In this document: positions 5,005-5,062 of the stretch, piece by piece | How the letters are laid out: each line of letters begins with the position of its first letter | How positions within the stretch are numbered: the first letter of the stretch is position 1 | DNA from: Candidatus Peregrinibacteria bacterium | GTDB lineage: Bacteria > Patescibacteriota > Gracilibacteria > UM-FILTER-43-11 | Length of the DNA: 5,062 nt | Assembly: GCA_016927155.1 (NCBI GenBank) | Contig: JAFGNE010000056.1 | Span: 1 to 5,062 of the forward strand | Direction of reading: 5' to 3' | Notes under the pieces: model-generated | Told to the model about the DNA's origin: nothing | Seen by the model: the letters and a program-made list of their open reading frames with translations, nothing else | The model's database searches: none | Position numbers and translations under genes: made by a program

Positions 5005-5062
5005 TTAATTCTTCTCCGCTGCGCTTCGCAAAATTTGCGCATTTTTATCCTCGCTTAAGTCA
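5005..5062 (-). CDS. C-terminal 18 codons of a probable gene entering from the right edge
   Basis: On the minus strand one frame is open from the edge to a TAA at 5007-5005, giving DLSEDKNAQILRSAAEKN. The hydrophilic, helix-like composition suits a protein C-terminus and its codons resemble those of the neighbours. The protein cannot be identified from 18 residues. The segment contains the palindrome CGCAAAATTTGCG (5027-5039), so a repeat element is an alternative. A plus-strand frame from 4941 is also open here. Confidence 0.4.
   Translation of the reverse strand, partial: DLSEDKNAQILRSAAEKN

Noticed and set aside
4941..5062. Plus-strand frame from an ATG with AAGGA upstream, open to the edge (MKFNYFYVLPCC...)
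   Set aside because: Its composition is unlike a protein N-terminus (Cys, Phe, His, Pro-rich mix) and it is antisense to the more convincing minus-strand C-terminus; extension of the contig would settle it.
1..5062. tRNA genes, CRISPR arrays, insertion sequences
   Set aside because: I saw no tRNA T-loop motif, no regularly spaced repeats and no transposase-like frames on either strand.

Overview
The window carries genes only on the minus strand, read from right to left. The set is small and compact: a SWIB-domain protein, a TspO-like membrane protein, an FkbM-type methyltransferase, a family X DNA polymerase without its PHP domain, an uncharacterised lysine-rich protein and the N-terminal two thirds of PheT. 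Short spacers, an 8-nt gene overlap, a stripped-down PolX, a bacterial SWIB protein and the absence of clear Shine-Dalgarno motifs suggest an uncultivated small-genome bacterium, perhaps of the Patescibacteria/CPR. This placement is inference from gene style; there is no rRNA or other phylogenetic marker gene that I can compare here without a search.

Layout, in transcription order. At the right edge (5005-5062) a probable reading frame ends just inside the window. A 232-nt gene-free stretch with several inverted repeats and a TATAAT box leads to the SWIB gene (4518-4772), which ends in a perfect 8-bp terminator hairpin with a U-tract (4463-4493). A promoter overlapping that terminator appears to start a three-gene unit: tspO-like (3925-4431), fkbM-like (3246-3932) and polX-like (2277-3236). 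The first two overlap by 8 nt and the next gap is 9 nt.

The 218-nt gap after polX is the most informative non-coding part. On the minus strand it folds into one long rod (2264 to 2120), with a paired closing stem, a central bubble holding a small hairpin, and an apical stem-loop. It resembles 6S RNA (SsrS), the RNA that mimics an open promoter and binds sigma70 RNA polymerase. It ends in a U-tract. Five nucleotides further on begins a strong sigma70-type promoter (TTGCCA, 17 nt, TATAAT) that drives the uncharacterised 176-aa gene (1528-2058) and probably pheT (1-1472, cut by the left edge).

The genes do not form one obvious pathway. Translation (PheT), DNA repair (PolX), global transcription control (6S RNA), a possible chromatin-type factor (SWIB) and membrane and methyl-transfer functions are packed together, as is common in reduced genomes. 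I found no clearly new multi-gene system. The best leads are the 6S-like RNA, the altered PheT editing site, the PHP-less PolX and the uncharacterised protein upstream of pheT.
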